A stretch of 64,000 bases of DNA from Cellulomonas chengniuliangii (GCF_024508335.1 NZ_CP101988.1:1860001-1924000); one strand, 5' to 3'. Shown: positions 29,900-40,623, numbered from the stretch's first letter. Numbers and translations are program-made. Notes: generated from the sequence alone by a model not told the origin.

Positions 29900-30805
29900 T
29901 CATTCGTCACTCGCGGCGCCGAGCCGTTCCAAGATCTCCACGAGCTCCGCCACTGTCCCCGCAGGCCCGGCCACCGTCATCTCCGTGTCCGCCTTGCGCC
30001 CGTCCAGGCCAGTCACGACTGCGCCAGCCTCCTGCGCGACCAGGCCTCCCGCGGCCAGATCCCAGGGATTCAACCCCCGCTCGTAGTAGAGGTCCAGCCC
30101 ACCCGACGCGATCGAGCAGAGGTCGAGGGCGGCTGAGCCGATGCGACGAATATCACGCACTAGGGGAAGTACTTCTGCGACGATACGCGCCTGTGCGCGG
30201 CGCCGCTGGGCGACGTATCCGAATCCTGTGCCGAGCAACGACGTCGCCAGATCGGGCGCCGCATTGACGCGCAGGACCCGTCCGTCCAGCCGCGCCCCGA
30301 GCCCTCGGCCAGCGGTGTAGGTGCGCCCGTCGGCGACCGAGTGCACGCATCCAGCCACCGCTGTCCAGCGCTGCGGGTCGGGCTCCCCGGCCACCACGGC
30401 CACCGAGATCGCGTAGGCGGGGATCCCGTAGAGGTAGTTCACGGTGCCGTCGATGGGGTCCAGCACCCACGTCAGGCCCGTCGTCCCCGGGACGTACCCC
30501 TCCTCCTCCCCCAGCACCCCGTCGTCGGGCCGGTGCTCGGCGAGCATGGCCCGCAGCAGGGCCTCCGAGGCCAGGTCCATCTCCGTGACGACGTCGATGG
30601 GGCTGGACTTGGTGGCCGCGACGGCGACGCGGTCGGGGCGGCCGTCGTGCACGAGCCGGCCCGCGGCGCGCGCGAGCGTCTCGGCGAGCGCGACGAGGTC
30701 GCGGGTCAGGGCCGCGTCGGGCAGGGCCGCATCCGGCACGGTGGCATCGGGCACGGTGGCGTCGGGCACGGTGGCGTCGGGCAGGTGTTCCGGGGTCGAG
30801 TTCAC
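29900..30805 (-). CDS. Inositol monophosphatase family protein (SuhB/HisN-like)
   Basis: This 301-aa Mg-dependent phosphatase has GEEEG (metal ligand), WVLDPIDGTVNYLYG (motif A) and WDLAAGGLVAQEAGAVV (motif B). The substrate may be inositol phosphate or histidinol phosphate, and the position matches mycobacterial SuhB (Rv2701c). The N-terminal 30 residues are made of pentapeptide repeats PDATV x3 and PDAAL x2 encoded by a 15-bp tandem repeat, not part of the fold. GTG at 30805 is six bases from a CACGAT hexamer, predicted leaderless. Confidence 0.88.
   Translation of the reverse strand: MNSTPEHLPDATVPDATVPDATVPDAALPDAALTRDLVALAETLARAAGRLVHDGRPDRVAVAATKSSPIDVVTEMDLASEALLRAMLAEHRPDDGVLGEEEGYVPGTTGLTWVLDPIDGTVNYLYGIPAYAISVAVVAGEPDPQRWTAVAGCVHSVADGRTYTAGRGLGARLDGRVLRVNAAPDLATSLLGTGFGYVAQRRRAQARIVAEVLPLVRDIRRIGSAALDLCSIASGGLDLYYERGLNPWDLAAGGLVAQEAGAVVTGLDGRKADTEMTVAGPAGTVAELVEILERLGAASDE
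30736..30780 (-). repeat. 15-bp tandem repeat, three units, inside the phosphatase gene
   Basis: Three head-to-tail units of GCACGGTGGCRTCGG (R is A in the first unit, G in the others) encode PDATV three times. A diverged unit precedes (30721-30735, PDAAL). Because the unit is a multiple of three, gain or loss keeps the frame. Confidence 0.85.
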
Positions 30806-30851
30806 CTGCCCATCGTGCCCGACCACGGCGCCGCGGCGGGGGCTGAGCCGC

Positions 30852-31490
30852 TCAACGCCGCTTGCGCCTGCCCTGCCACGGCCCGGGCGCACTGAGGTGG
30901 AACCGCATCGCCGCGAGTCGCAGCGCGAAGACGAGGACCACGACCAGGGCCGTCGTGGCGTTCGTGAGCAGGCCCGTCTCCCACAGGAGCGCGGTCAAGG
31001 CCGCCCCCGCCAGCGCGGGCACGGCGTACAGCTCGCGATGGTGGAGCACCGCGGGGACTTCCGCGGTCAGCAGGTCGCGCAGCACCCCGCCCCCGACCCC
31101 CGTGATCGTGCCGACGAACACCGCGGCGACAAGGCCCGAGTCGTACTGCAGCCCTTTGATCGTCCCGACCACGGCGAACAGCGCGAGCGACCCCGCGTCC
31201 AGGACCGCGATCGTGCGCCGCGCGCGGACCAGCCGCGGGTGGAAGAAGTACATCGCCAGGCCGCCCGCGAGGGCGGTGACGATGAACAGCCAGTTCGCGA
31301 TCGCGACCGGCGGGATCGCGCCGATCAGGACGTCCCGCATCAGGCCGCCGCCCAGGCCCGCGGCCCACGCCAGCACCAGCACGCCGAACACGTCGAACGT
31401 CTTGCGCACGGCCGCGAGCCCGCCCGACAGCGCGCCGACGAAGATCCCCGCCAGCTCCATGGCGGGCCCGAACGGCACCTCTGGGACCAT
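30852..31490 (-). CDS. TRIC (trimeric intracellular cation channel) family protein
   Basis: This 212-aa membrane protein has seven predicted helices arranged as two homologous halves, each with a glycine-rich signature: AAGLGGGLMRDVLIGAIPP and ITGVGGGVLRDLLTAEVP. These are diagnostic of the UPF0126/TRIC family of cation channels. The lysine-rich tail is cytosolic. ATG at 31490 follows a GATGAT hexamer by six bases. It is a lineage addition between the phosphatase and sepH genes. Confidence 0.9.
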   Translation of the reverse strand: MVPEVPFGPAMELAGIFVGALSGGLAAVRKTFDVFGVLVLAWAAGLGGGLMRDVLIGAIPPVAIANWLFIVTALAGGLAMYFFHPRLVRARRTIAVLDAGSLALFAVVGTIKGLQYDSGLVAAVFVGTITGVGGGVLRDLLTAEVPAVLHHRELYAVPALAGAALTALLWETGLLTNATTALVVVLVFALRLAAMRFHLSAPGPWQGRRKRR

Positions 31491-31602
31491 CCAGCGATCA
31501 TCGCAGCGTCGCCATGGTCATCGCCTCGCGGCACACCGGGCCGCCTACCGCCGAACGGGCGATAACGGTGGGAGGCTCTTCCGAGGGCTACAGGGAGGTC
31601 TA

Positions 31603-32712
31603 ATGGGTGAGCTCGAGCTGGTGGGCCTGCACGACGACGGCGAGCACCTGGTGCTCGCCGCGGCTGACGGGCAGCGCTTCCGCCTGCGCATCGACGAGCC
31701 GCTGCGCGCTGCCGTGCGCCGGGACCGGCCGCAGCTGGAGCAGTTGCGCTCCGCGCAAGCGGGGGTGCTGAGCCCTCGAGAGATCCAGTCGAGCATCCGC
31801 GCCGGCCGCACCGCGCAGGAGGTCGCCGACGAGGCTGACCTCCCGGTCGAGCAGGTGCGCCGCTACGAGGGCCCCGTCCTGGCCGAGCGCGCCTTCATCG
31901 CCGACCAGGCGCGGGCCACCCGGGTGGGCCGCGACGCAGGCGCCCCGGAGCTCGGGGACCTGGTCACCGACCGTCTCGCCGCCCGTGGAGTGGCCCTCGC
32001 CACGCTCGCCTGGGACGCGCACCGCGGCCAGTCCGGCCCGTGGATCGTCGTCGCCCGCTTCACGGTGGGCGACGGCCCACGAGAGGCGCGGTGGACCTTC
32101 GACCCCGCCAAGCGCGTGGTCCAGGCCGACGAGGACGAGGCGCGGTGGCTGTCGGAGACCGAGATCGCCGACGAGCCCGTGCCGCGCCGCCACCTCGCAG
32201 CCGTGCGGGACGTGGTGTTCGACGTGGAGGCCGACGGGACCTTGCGCCCGGCGTCCCCCGGGGCGACGGCCCTGGACGCCGTCGATCCCGAGCACGAGGA
32301 CACGACCGCCGCCCTGCTCGACGACCTGACCTCACGCCGTGGAGTGCGCCAGCAGCTGGAGCTGGACGAGGACGACGAGTGGGAGGGGTTCGGCCCCGCG
32401 CACGCGTTCGACTTCGAGGCGAGCGTTCCTGGCGCGCACCCCGTCGACACGGACCCGGAGGCCGAGGCGAAGGTGCTCGCCCCGCCCGCGACCCCCGCCG
32501 GTGACGTGCCGGCCCTGCCTGCGCTCGCCCCCGCGCTCGCCCCTGCCTCCGCGCGGGACGGCCACCCCGCGGGCGGCAAGCGGCCCGGGCCCGAGGCAGT
32601 CGCCGCTCCCCCGGCCGACGAGGCGCCGGCCGCCGAGCGGCCCAAGGCCCGCAAGGGCCGGGCCAAGGTCCCGAGCTGGGACGAGATCGTGTTCGGCGCC
32701 AAGCCCGAGTAG
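31603..32712 (+). CDS. sepH: Septation protein SepH
   Basis: This 369-aa protein has the conserved N-terminal DUF3071 domain with a helix-turn-helix-like segment (LSPREIQSSIRAGRTAQEVA and LPVEQVRRYEGPVLAERAFI) and a long proline/alanine- and acid-rich disordered C terminus ending KVPSWDEIVFGAKPE. SepH stimulates FtsZ assembly during actinobacterial cell division in Streptomyces. GGGAGG sits four bases before the ATG. It is convergent with the thymidine kinase gene across a hairpin. Confidence 0.88.
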   Translation: MGELELVGLHDDGEHLVLAAADGQRFRLRIDEPLRAAVRRDRPQLEQLRSAQAGVLSPREIQSSIRAGRTAQEVADEADLPVEQVRRYEGPVLAERAFIADQARATRVGRDAGAPELGDLVTDRLAARGVALATLAWDAHRGQSGPWIVVARFTVGDGPREARWTFDPAKRVVQADEDEARWLSETEIADEPVPRRHLAAVRDVVFDVEADGTLRPASPGATALDAVDPEHEDTTAALLDDLTSRRGVRQQLELDEDDEWEGFGPAHAFDFEASVPGAHPVDTDPEAEAKVLAPPATPAGDVPALPALAPALAPASARDGHPAGGKRPGPEAVAAPPADEAPAAERPKARKGRAKVPSWDEIVFGAKPE

Positions 32713-32714
32713 GC

Positions 32715-32738
32715 GATGCGGCCCGGCCGGGCCGCGTC
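32715..32738. terminator. Bidirectional terminator between sepH and tdk
   Basis: GATGCGGCCC pairs with GGGCCGCGTC around a GGCC loop (one T-G pair), three bases after the sepH stop and before the tdk stop on the other strand. Confidence 0.8.
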
Positions 32739-32744
32739 GTCATC

Positions 32745-33419
32745 TCAGGCGGCAGGCGCGGGGCCTGGAACCTCGGGCAGCATGCCCAGCGTCTGAGGCG
32801 ACGGCGCGGCGGCCCGCATGCTGCGCGCCGTCTGACGGCGCACGTGGTGGCGCCGGCACAGCACCTCGTAGCCGACCTCGTCCGACGTCGCGTCCACGTC
32901 GCCGACCACCACCTGCTCGCCCTCGACGACCATCACCCCGCCCACGGTCCGGGCATTGTGCGTCGCGCGGGCCCCGCACCAGCACAAGGCCTGGACCTGC
33001 AGCACCTCGACGCGGTCGGCCAGCGCCAGAAGACGGGCCGACCCGGGGAACAGCCGGGTGCGGAAGTCGGTCGTGATGCCGAACGCGAAGACGTCGGCGC
33101 CGAGGTCGTCCACGACACGGCCCAGTTGGTCGACCTGCTCCGCCGTGTAGAACTGGGCCTCGTCGCAGATCAGGTAGTCCACGGCCCGGCCGTGCGTCCG
33201 CCGCTCGACGACCTCGGACCAGAAGTCTGTGGCCGGTGTGACCTCGAACGCGGGCACGCTCAGGCCGAGGCGCGAAGACAGGCGGTCCTCCCCCGAGCGG
33301 TCGTGCGAGGTGAACAGCAGCCCGTCGCGGCCGCGCGCCGCGTGGTTGTGGTGCATCTGCAGGGCCAGGGTCGACTTGCCGCAGTCCATGGTGCCCGAGA
33401 AGAAGGCCAGCTCAGCCAT
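32745..33419 (-). CDS. tdk: Thymidine kinase
   Basis: This 224-aa type II thymidine kinase phosphorylates thymidine in the salvage pathway. It has the P-loop FSGTMDCGKSTLAL, the catalytic acid in ICDEAQFY, the lasso region and zinc ligands in CWCGARA and VLCRRHH. The C-terminal 20 residues are a proline-rich extension. GGAGG precedes the ATG. It is about 20 bases downstream of the phosphodiesterase gene on the same strand and probably cotranscribed. Confidence 0.93.
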   Translation of the reverse strand: MAELAFFSGTMDCGKSTLALQMHHNHAARGRDGLLFTSHDRSGEDRLSSRLGLSVPAFEVTPATDFWSEVVERRTHGRAVDYLICDEAQFYTAEQVDQLGRVVDDLGADVFAFGITTDFRTRLFPGSARLLALADRVEVLQVQALCWCGARATHNARTVGGVMVVEGEQVVVGDVDATSDEVGYEVLCRRHHVRRQTARSMRAAAPSPQTLGMLPEVPGPAPAA

Positions 33420-33436
33420 GAAGGTCCTCCGGTGCC

Positions 33437-34654
33437 TCAGGCGTGGACGGTCAAGAACGGGACGGCCATCTCGGCGGGGGTCAACGAGCCGTGCACGCCC
33501 ACCAGGTCCATCGACCCCTTGCTCTGAGTGCGCGAGTCGACCACCGTCGCGCGTCCCCGCATCGCGACGACCACGTCGCCGATGAGCGGCCGGACGTGCT
33601 CGGCCACGTCGCCGAACCACCCCGCCTCGACGGCGTGGTCCCCGAGCGCGACCAGCGCCGCGTCGCCCAGGGTCTCGCGCCAGCGCAGCGCGACCTCCTC
33701 GGAGCGCTCGCGCACGTCGTCGCCCGCGGGCACGTGCACGTGGACGGCGCGCGGCTCTCCCGCCACCAGCTGCACCCCCTCCGAGAGCGCGGGAGTCCGC
33801 GCCACGTCCCACCGCTGCGAGCGGTCGACGTCCACCATCCCGTGGTCGGCGGTCACGATCAGGCTCGTGCCGGTCGGCAAGGACCGGGCCAGCCGGCCGA
33901 GCTCGCGGTCCAGCGCGGACAGCGCGTCGCCCCACTGCCGCGAGCCCCAGCCGTGGTGGTGCCCGATCTTGTCGACGTCGCCCCAGTAGAGGTAGACCAG
34001 CGCCGGTCCCATGAGCTCGAACAGGGCCACGTCGACGCGGTCCGCGAGAGGCTCCGCCGCCCGGTACGACCCTCCGCGCAGCGCGGCCTCGGTGAGGCCC
34101 GAGCCCGCGAACCGGGCCGGGCCCACGCTCGTCACCGGCACCCCGGCGGCGGTGACCCTCTCGAAGACCGTCGTCTCCCGCTGCCACTCGCGTGCGGGCC
34201 CGGCGCCGTCCCACGAGACGAGGTTCGCGAGCCCGCCCGTGCGCGGGTTGCGCGCCGTGTAGCCCACCATCCCGGTGCGGCCCGGCTCGGCGCCGGTCCC
34301 GAAGGAGCCGAGCGACGCCGCGGTCGTCGAGGGGTAGCCGGCGCTGAGCGGCGCGGAGGCCGCGAGCAGGGAGCGCAGGAACGGCGCGTGGCCCGCGCGC
34401 TCGGCGAGGTTGTGCTGGCCGAGGCCGTCGACGAGCACCACGCAGGCCCGCTGGGCGCGCGGCAGGCCGAGCCGGGCGCGCGCGGCGGCCCCGCCGGGCA
34501 CGTCCGGGACGCCGAGCGCGTCGGCGACCGCGGGCAGCACCCCGCCGAGGTGCCGTCCGGCGTAGTCGGGGGCGACAAGTCCCGCCGCCGCGAGGTCGGC
34601 GCCGGTGGGCGTCGTCATGGCGGTGCGGGCGGGCGTCAGCGGGTCGGTGCTCAT
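33437..34654 (-). CDS. Alkaline phosphatase superfamily phosphodiesterase/nucleotide pyrophosphatase
   Basis: This 405-aa metal-dependent hydrolase has ACVVLVDGLGQHNLAE (first metal site), the nucleophile region GYPSTTAASLGSFGTG, YWGDVDKIGHHHG and TADHGMVDV. No signal peptide is seen, so it is probably cytosolic, unlike eukaryotic NPPs. The substrate is unknown. The ATG overlaps the DUF5998 stop as ATGA, coupling the two. A two-gene unit of DUF5998 and phosphodiesterase is, to my recollection, common in actinobacteria. Confidence 0.87.
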   Translation of the reverse strand: MSTDPLTPARTAMTTPTGADLAAAGLVAPDYAGRHLGGVLPAVADALGVPDVPGGAAARARLGLPRAQRACVVLVDGLGQHNLAERAGHAPFLRSLLAASAPLSAGYPSTTAASLGSFGTGAEPGRTGMVGYTARNPRTGGLANLVSWDGAGPAREWQRETTVFERVTAAGVPVTSVGPARFAGSGLTEAALRGGSYRAAEPLADRVDVALFELMGPALVYLYWGDVDKIGHHHGWGSRQWGDALSALDRELGRLARSLPTGTSLIVTADHGMVDVDRSQRWDVARTPALSEGVQLVAGEPRAVHVHVPAGDDVRERSEEVALRWRETLGDAALVALGDHAVEAGWFGDVAEHVRPLIGDVVVAMRGRATVVDSRTQSKGSMDLVGVHGSLTPAEMAVPFLTVHA

Positions 34655-35226
34655 CGTCCGCGAGCGCTCGCGGCGGAGAGCTGGCGGGCGAACGCGGCGG
34701 CTGCGCGCACGGCGTCCTGGCCCTCGGCGACGGCGCTGACCCGCACGACGACGTCGTCGGGCGTGAGGGTGCCGGTGAGGCCGTGGTCGGCGTCGCAGTT
34801 CGGGTCGGCGCATGAGGCCGGCTCGAGGTCGACGCGGGAGACGGCGCCCCAACCGATGGCCAGGGTGAGCTCGGCGGCGAGGTCGCCGGCCCTGTGCTGC
34901 TCGGGGGTGGCCATGACGTGGGTGAGGGCCACCGAGCGGAGCTCGGCGAGCGGCACGGACTCGGTCGTCGCGGCGGCGCTGGCGGACGGGTTCTCGCTGT
35001 CCGCGGGGTGGTCGTCGACGTGTGCGACGACCAGCCGGGTCGGTGTCAGCACCAAGACGGTCACGTGGCGGCGCACCTCGGCGGCGTCGAACGTGGTCTC
35101 GGGGTGGACGAGGTGGGCGACGACCGGCTCGTCCGCGACAGCGATGTCAAGGACGTCCGCGACGAGCTCGGGGTAGTAGCCCGCCCGGTGGAGGTCCTGG
35201 CGGAGGTCGGTGAAAGCAGGGGGCAC
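34651..35226 (-). CDS. DUF5998 family protein
   Basis: This 191-aa soluble protein matches the DUF5998 family: FTDLRQDLHRAGYYPELV at the start, LTPTRLVVAHVDDHP mid-chain and CADPNCDADHGLTGTLT near the C terminus. The short CxxxxC/DxH cluster might bind metal. Function is unknown. GTG at 35226 follows a GAGGAT hexamer by six bases. Overlapping the phosphodiesterase start points to a shared pathway. Confidence 0.82.
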   Translation of the reverse strand: MPPAFTDLRQDLHRAGYYPELVADVLDIAVADEPVVAHLVHPETTFDAAEVRRHVTVLVLTPTRLVVAHVDDHPADSENPSASAAATTESVPLAELRSVALTHVMATPEQHRAGDLAAELTLAIGWGAVSRVDLEPASCADPNCDADHGLTGTLTPDDVVVRVSAVAEGQDAVRAAAAFARQLSAASARGR

Positions 35227-35255
35227 GCCTCCATCCTCCCACTTCCCGAGGGGTC

Positions 35256-37979
35256 TCAGGTCGGCAGGGCCCGGCGTGCCCTGTCGGCGCGGTCTGCCGT
35301 CGCGACGTGGGCCCGGGCTCCGAGCACCATGGCGCCGCGCTCGGAGACGACGATGGGATTGAGCTCGAGGCTGCGCAGCTCGGGCAGGTCGTCGGCGAGC
35401 ACGGAGACGCGGGCGATGACGTCTTCGAGGGCGGGCACGTCGAGCGGCGGCAGCCCGCGGTAGCCGAACAGCCGGGGGGCGGCGCGCGCCGCACGGACGA
35501 GCTCGGCGACGTCGACGCCGGTCAGGGGCGGCACGCCGTAGCTCACATCGCCCAGGAGGTCGGAGGCGTCCCCGGAGAGCCCGAAACTGATCACCGGCCC
35601 GAAGAGCGGGTCCTCCACCGACCGCACGACGCAGGCGGCGCCGCGCGGGACCATGGCCTGCACCTCGAGCGGGGCGCGCCCAGGCTCGAGGTGGTGGTGG
35701 GCGGCGAGCTCGAGGACCTGGTCGACGTCGGCCCGCAGCTCGGCCTCGTCGTGCACGTCGAGCCGGACGCCGCCCAGGTCGGAGCGGTGCCGGAGCGTCG
35801 GCACGGTGGTCTTGAGCGCGACGGGCCACCCGATGCGGCGCGCGGCGTCGACGGCCTCCTGGGGCGTCGAGACGGGCGCCGACTCGACGACGTCGATGCC
35901 GACGCAGGCGAGCAGCGCGGTGGTGCGCTCCTGGTCGAGGACGAGGCCGGCGCCGGGGACGCTGTCGGCCAGCCAGCCGGTGACGAGCCGCCGGGCCGCG
36001 CGGGTGTCGGCGCCCACGGGGTGCACCGGCGTGCCGCGCTCAGCCGCGCGCCAGGCGGCGTACCGGGCTGCTTGCCCGAGCGCCAGGACGGCGTCCTCGG
36101 GCGTCGTGTACGCGGGGACCGTCCAGGCGCGCCCCTCGGCGTCGGGGGCGGTGAGGTCGGCGGTGGCGCCGTGCATGCCCGCGACGCAGGCGACGGTCGC
36201 GCGGCCTGATCCGGCGGCGGCGCGGGCCACGGCCCGGGCGAGGCGGGCCTCGGAGCTGCCGACGATGGGCACGTGCACGACGATCACGACGTCGGTGTCG
36301 GGGTCGGCGTACAGGTCGCCGAGGGCGCGGTCGATGGTGGCGTCGTCGGCGTCCTCCCCGAGGATGACGGCCTGTCCCCCGACGGCGAGCCCGGCGGCGG
36401 CCCCGGCCTCGGCCACCAGGGCGGCCATGGGCGCGCTGCTGGCCACGATCGCCGCGCGCCGCCCGGCGGGAAGCGGCTGCAGGGCCAGGAGCTGGGCCAC
36501 CTCGAGGAGCTGGTGGGTGTTCTCGACGCGGATCACCCCGGACTGGCGCATGACCTCCTCGAGGGTGCGGCGCGGGGCGTGCGTGGCGCGCACGGCGTGC
36601 CCTGGGGGGACGACCTGGCCCGACCGCCCGGCAGTGACCACGACCACGGGCTTGACCGCGGCGAGTCGGCGCGCGACACGGGAGAACTTGCGGGGGTTGC
36701 CGATGGACTCCAGGTACAGGCACGCGACCTGGGTCGTCTCGTCGTCGTGCCAGAACTGCATGAGGTCGTTGCCGGAGACGTCGGCGCGGTGCCCGGCCGA
36801 GACGAAGCAGGACAGCCCCAGGTCACGGCGGCGCACCGACCCCAGGAGCGCGACGGCCATCGGCGCTGACTGGCAGAAGAGGCCGATCGCGCCCGCGGCG
36901 GGCGGCTCGGCGGCCAAGGTGGCGTTGAGCGTGCGCCCCTCGATGTGGGACAGGACCCCGTAGGAGCCGGGGCCGACCACGCGCATGCCCGCGGCGTGGG
37001 CGGTGCGCAGCAGGGCCCGCTGCAGCGCGAGGCCAGCCGGGCCCGTCTCGGCGTAGCCGGCGGAGAGCACCACCACGCCCCGGACGCCGAGCGGGGCGAG
37101 GGCGCGCACGGCTGCCACGGACTCGGCCGCGGGGACAGTGAGCACCGCGAGGTCGATCGGCCCGGGGACGGCCGCCAGGTCCTCCCACGCGCGGATGCCC
37201 GTGGGGAGCCCCGCGCCGAGCTGGCCCACGCCCACGGCGTGCGCCTCGACGCCCTCCGACCCGGCCAGGTCGAGGAGCACCCGCCGGGTCAGCAACTCCT
37301 CCAGCGAGCCCGAGGCCGCGTTCGGGGAGGCGACGACGATCACGGACCGCGCCGACAGCAGACCACGCACGCTCTGCGCCTCCGCGCGGTGCTCCCGGTC
37401 CGCCATGACCGCCAGGGAGCGGTCGGTCGGGTCCAGGTCGAACGCGACGGTCACCACGCCGTCCTCCATCGACTGCCGCACGGCGTAGCCCGCCTCGCGG
37501 AACACGCCGATCATCTTGCCGTTCTGGGGCAGCACGTCGGCGGTGAAGCGGCGCACCCCCCGTTCGCGGGCCGCCGCGGCCAGGTGCTCGAGCAGCACCG
37601 AGCCCAGCCCGCGGCCGTGGTGCGCGTCGGCGACGTTGAAGGCCACCTCGGCCTCGTCGGCGCCCACCCGGTCGTAACGGGCCACGCCGATGATCTGCTC
37701 GTCGGCCGTCACCGCGACCAGGGCGACGCGGTCGTCGTGGTCGACCCGGGTGAACCGCTCGAGGTCGCGGTCGGGCAGCCGTGTCAGGGTCGCGAAGAAC
37801 CGCAGGTACGTCGAGCGCTCGGACTGTGCCACGTGGAAGGCCTGCAGCGCGTCGGCGTCGGACGGCTGGATCGGCCGCACGTGCGTGGTCGACCCGTCGC
37901 GCAGGACGACGTCCGCCTCCCAGCCGGCCGGATACGCGGCGGGCTGCTCCTGCGGGGCGTCGTCGATGACCTCGGGCAT
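35256..37979 (-). CDS. GNAT acetyltransferase fused to NDP-forming acyl-CoA synthetase domains
   Basis: This 907-aa fusion has an N-terminal GNAT domain (about 25-190, acetyl-CoA motif [14 protein letters not shown]). CoA-binding and ligase domains like ADP-forming acetyl-CoA synthetase follow (about 215-640, including [12 protein letters not shown]). A C-terminal ATP-grasp domain comes last (about 680-890). Proteins of this layout are protein lysine acetyltransferases (Pat) that inactivate acyl-CoA synthetases. The GNAT-first order is the actinobacterial arrangement. A target such as the FadD in this window is conjecture. ATG at 37979 follows TAGCCT by seven bases. Confidence 0.88.
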   Translation of the reverse strand: MPEVIDDAPQEQPAAYPAGWEADVVLRDGSTTHVRPIQPSDADALQAFHVAQSERSTYLRFFATLTRLPDRDLERFTRVDHDDRVALVAVTADEQIIGVARYDRVGADEAEVAFNVADAHHGRGLGSVLLEHLAAAARERGVRRFTADVLPQNGKMIGVFREAGYAVRQSMEDGVVTVAFDLDPTDRSLAVMADREHRAEAQSVRGLLSARSVIVVASPNAASGSLEELLTRRVLLDLAGSEGVEAHAVGVGQLGAGLPTGIRAWEDLAAVPGPIDLAVLTVPAAESVAAVRALAPLGVRGVVVLSAGYAETGPAGLALQRALLRTAHAAGMRVVGPGSYGVLSHIEGRTLNATLAAEPPAAGAIGLFCQSAPMAVALLGSVRRRDLGLSCFVSAGHRADVSGNDLMQFWHDDETTQVACLYLESIGNPRKFSRVARRLAAVKPVVVVTAGRSGQVVPPGHAVRATHAPRRTLEEVMRQSGVIRVENTHQLLEVAQLLALQPLPAGRRAAIVASSAPMAALVAEAGAAAGLAVGGQAVILGEDADDATIDRALGDLYADPDTDVVIVVHVPIVGSSEARLARAVARAAAGSGRATVACVAGMHGATADLTAPDAEGRAWTVPAYTTPEDAVLALGQAARYAAWRAAERGTPVHPVGADTRAARRLVTGWLADSVPGAGLVLDQERTTALLACVGIDVVESAPVSTPQEAVDAARRIGWPVALKTTVPTLRHRSDLGGVRLDVHDEAELRADVDQVLELAAHHHLEPGRAPLEVQAMVPRGAACVVRSVEDPLFGPVISFGLSGDASDLLGDVSYGVPPLTGVDVAELVRAARAAPRLFGYRGLPPLDVPALEDVIARVSVLADDLPELRSLELNPIVVSERGAMVLGARAHVATADRADRARRALPT

Positions 37980-38076
37980 GTGGCCAAGGCTAGTGTGCCG
38001 CCGTCCAGACGCCGGACTGCGGCCCGGGTCGGGCGACGAGCCCGCGCGCCGTGCACAGGCAATCGGCTGGGCACGC

Positions 38077-38106
38077 GACAATGACCCTGCACGGAAGCCC
38101 GTGCAG
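38077..38106 (+). promoter_or_regulatory. Predicted parC promoter and leader hairpin
   Basis: GACAAT at 38077-38082 is a good -10 candidate. Immediately downstream CTGCACGG and CCGTGCAG (38087-38106) form an 8-bp stem with an AAGC loop, which would be at the 5' end of the parC mRNA. Confidence 0.4.
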
Positions 38107-38157
38107 CCCAGAACCCGTGCTTCGCATGGGCAGCATCACCGAGGAGCCGCATCCCCC

Positions 38158-40623
38158 ATGGCGCGCCGCACCGCGACCCCAGACGTCCCGCCCGAGGACG
38201 TCGTCGAGCGCATCGTCGACATCGACGTCGCGACCGAGATGGAGGGCTCGTTCCTCGAGTACGCCTACTCGGTCATCTACTCGCGCGCCCTGCCGGACGC
38301 CCGTGACGGGCTCAAGCCCGTGCAGCGGCGCATCCTGTTCCAGATGTCGGAGATGGGCCTGCGCCCCGACCGCCCGCACGTGAAGTCCTCGCGCGTGGTC
38401 GGCGACGTGATGGGCAAGCTGCACCCGCACGGCGACACGGCCATCTACGACGCGATGGTGCGCATGGCCCAGCCGTTCGCGCTGCGCCTGCCCATGGTGG
38501 ACGGGCACGGCAACTTCGGCTCACTGGACGACGGTCCCGCCGCCCCCCGGTACACCGAGGCCCGCCAGGCGCCGGCCGCCGCGCAGATGACCGCCGGGCT
38601 CGACGAGGACGTCGTCGACTTCGTGCCGAACTACGACAACAAGCTGACCCAGCCCGAGGTGCTGCCCGCGGCGATCCCGAACCTCCTCGTGAACGGGGCC
38701 ACCGGGATCGCGGTCGGCATGGCCACCAACATGGCCCCGCACAACCTCGTCGAGGTCGTCGCCGCCGCACGCCACCTCGTGGCGCATCCCGACGCGACGC
38801 TCGAGGACCTGATGCGCTTCGTGCCCGGGCCCGACCTGCCCACCGGCGGGAAGATCGTCGGCCTCGACGGGGTGCGCGACGCCTACCGCACCGGCCGCGG
38901 CGCCTTCCGCACCCGGGCCACGACCCGCATCGAGAACGTCACCGCCCGGCGCAAGGGCATCGTCGTCACCGAGCTGCCCTACGGCGTGGGGCCGGAGAAG
39001 GTCATCGAGAAGATCAAGGAGGGCGTGCAGAACAAGAAGCTCGCCGGCATCTCCAACGCCGTCGACCTCACCGACCGGTCGCACGGCCTGCAGCTGGTCA
39101 TCGAGATCAAGACGGGCTTCAACCCCGAGGCGGTGCTCGAGCAGCTCTACCGGTACACGCCGCTCGAGGACTCGTTCTCGATCAACAACGTCGCGCTCGT
39201 CGAGGGGCAGCCGCGCACACTGGGCCTGCGCGAGCTGCTCCGGGTGTGGGTCGACCACCGCATCGACGTGGTGCGGCGCCGCACCCGGCACCGGCTCGCG
39301 AAGCGCCTCGAGCGCCTGCACCTCGTCCAGGGGCTGCTCATCGCCATCCTCGACATCGACGAGGTCATCCAGGTGATCCGCACCTCGGACGACTCCGAGG
39401 CCGCCCGGGCGCGCCTGCGCACCGTCTTCGACCTGTCCGAGCCGCAGGCCGAGTACATCCTCGAGCTCCGCCTGCGCCGCCTGACGAAGTTCTCCCGGAT
39501 CGAGCTCGAGAAGGAGCAGCAGCAGCTCGAGCTCGAGATCGCCGAGCTGCAGGGCATTTTGGCCGACGAGTCCCTGCTGCGCCTGGTCGTGTCCGACGAG
39601 ATGGCGGAGGTCGCCGCCACCTACGGGACCCCGCGGCGCACCATCCTGCTCGAGTCGTCCGGCGGCGCGAGCGTCACCGGCGCCGCCGCCTCGGCCCGCT
39701 CCGCCACGCCGCTCGAGATCCAGGACACCCCCTGCTGGGCCCTGATGTCGGTCACCGGCCTCCTCGCGCGCACCGCCGGCGAGGAGGAGCCGCCCCGCCC
39801 GGACGAGCGCCGGGCCAAGCACGACGTGTTGCAGGGCGCCGTGTCGACCACCGCACGCGGCGAGGTGGGGGTCGTCACCTCGCACGGGCGCATGGTGCGG
39901 GTCTCGGTGCTGGATCTGCCGTCCCTGCCCCCGACCGACGGCGCCCCGGCGCTCTCCGGCGGGGTCCCGCTCAGCGAGGTCGTCGGCCTGGCGCCGGGCG
40001 AGCGGGCCGTCGGCCTCGCCTCCCTGGAGCCGGATGCGCCGCCCCTCGCCCTCGGCGCGGCGAGCGGGACGGTCAAGCGCGTCGCCCCCGGCGACGTCCC
40101 CGGCAACAAGGACGCCTGGGAGGTCATCTCCCTCAAGGCCGGCGACGAGATCGTCGGCTGCGCGCCCGCGCGGGACGGCGACGAGGTCGTCTTCGTGAGC
40201 TCCGACGCGTCGCTGCTGCACTTCTCCGCCTCAGCCGTCCGGCCGCAGGGCCGCACCGCCGGCGGCATGGCCGGCATCAAGCTCGCCGCGGGCCAGCGCG
40301 CCGTGTGGTTCGGCGTGGTCCCTGCGGGGGTGGAGGCGGCCGTCGTGACGGTGGCGGGGTCGTCCACGGCCCTCCCCGGCACCCAGGCCGGCTCGGCGAA
40401 GACCACCCCGTTCGAGCTGTACCCGGGCAAGGGCCGCGCGACCGGCGGGGTGCGCGCCCACCGGTTCCTGCGCGGCGAGGACACCCTGATCCTCGCGTGG
40501 GTGGGCGCCGCCCCGCCGCACGCCAGCGGCTCCGCCGGGCAGCCCGTCGACCTGCCGGCTCCCGACCCGCGGCGGGACGGCTCCGGGGTCGCGCTCTCCG
40601 CGCCGGTGCTCGCGATCGGCTGA
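38158..40623 (+). CDS. parC: DNA topoisomerase IV subunit A
   Basis: This 821-aa type IIA topoisomerase breakage-reunion subunit relaxes and decatenates DNA with ParE. The active tyrosine is Tyr132 in [11 protein letters not shown], and the quinolone-region helix is [14 protein letters not shown]. The C-terminal domain has five or six blade-like repeats but no clear GyrA box, favouring ParC over GyrA. The ATG at 38158 is in a GAGGAG context some 12 bases away. parE lies 2 kb downstream on the opposite strand, separated by two unrelated genes. Confidence 0.9.
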   Translation: MARRTATPDVPPEDVVERIVDIDVATEMEGSFLEYAYSVIYSRALPDARDGLKPVQRRILFQMSEMGLRPDRPHVKSSRVVGDVMGKLHPHGDTAIYDAMVRMAQPFALRLPMVDGHGNFGSLDDGPAAPRYTEARQAPAAAQMTAGLDEDVVDFVPNYDNKLTQPEVLPAAIPNLLVNGATGIAVGMATNMAPHNLVEVVAAARHLVAHPDATLEDLMRFVPGPDLPTGGKIVGLDGVRDAYRTGRGAFRTRATTRIENVTARRKGIVVTELPYGVGPEKVIEKIKEGVQNKKLAGISNAVDLTDRSHGLQLVIEIKTGFNPEAVLEQLYRYTPLEDSFSINNVALVEGQPRTLGLRELLRVWVDHRIDVVRRRTRHRLAKRLERLHLVQGLLIAILDIDEVIQVIRTSDDSEAARARLRTVFDLSEPQAEYILELRLRRLTKFSRIELEKEQQQLELEIAELQGILADESLLRLVVSDEMAEVAATYGTPRRTILLESSGGASVTGAAASARSATPLEIQDTPCWALMSVTGLLARTAGEEEPPRPDERRAKHDVLQGAVSTTARGEVGVVTSHGRMVRVSVLDLPSLPPTDGAPALSGGVPLSEVVGLAPGERAVGLASLEPDAPPLALGAASGTVKRVAPGDVPGNKDAWEVISLKAGDEIVGCAPARDGDEVVFVSSDASLLHFSASAVRPQGRTAGGMAGIKLAAGQRAVWFGVVPAGVEAAVVTVAGSSTALPGTQAGSAKTTPFELYPGKGRATGGVRAHRFLRGEDTLILAWVGAAPPHASGSAGQPVDLPAPDPRRDGSGVALSAPVLAIG

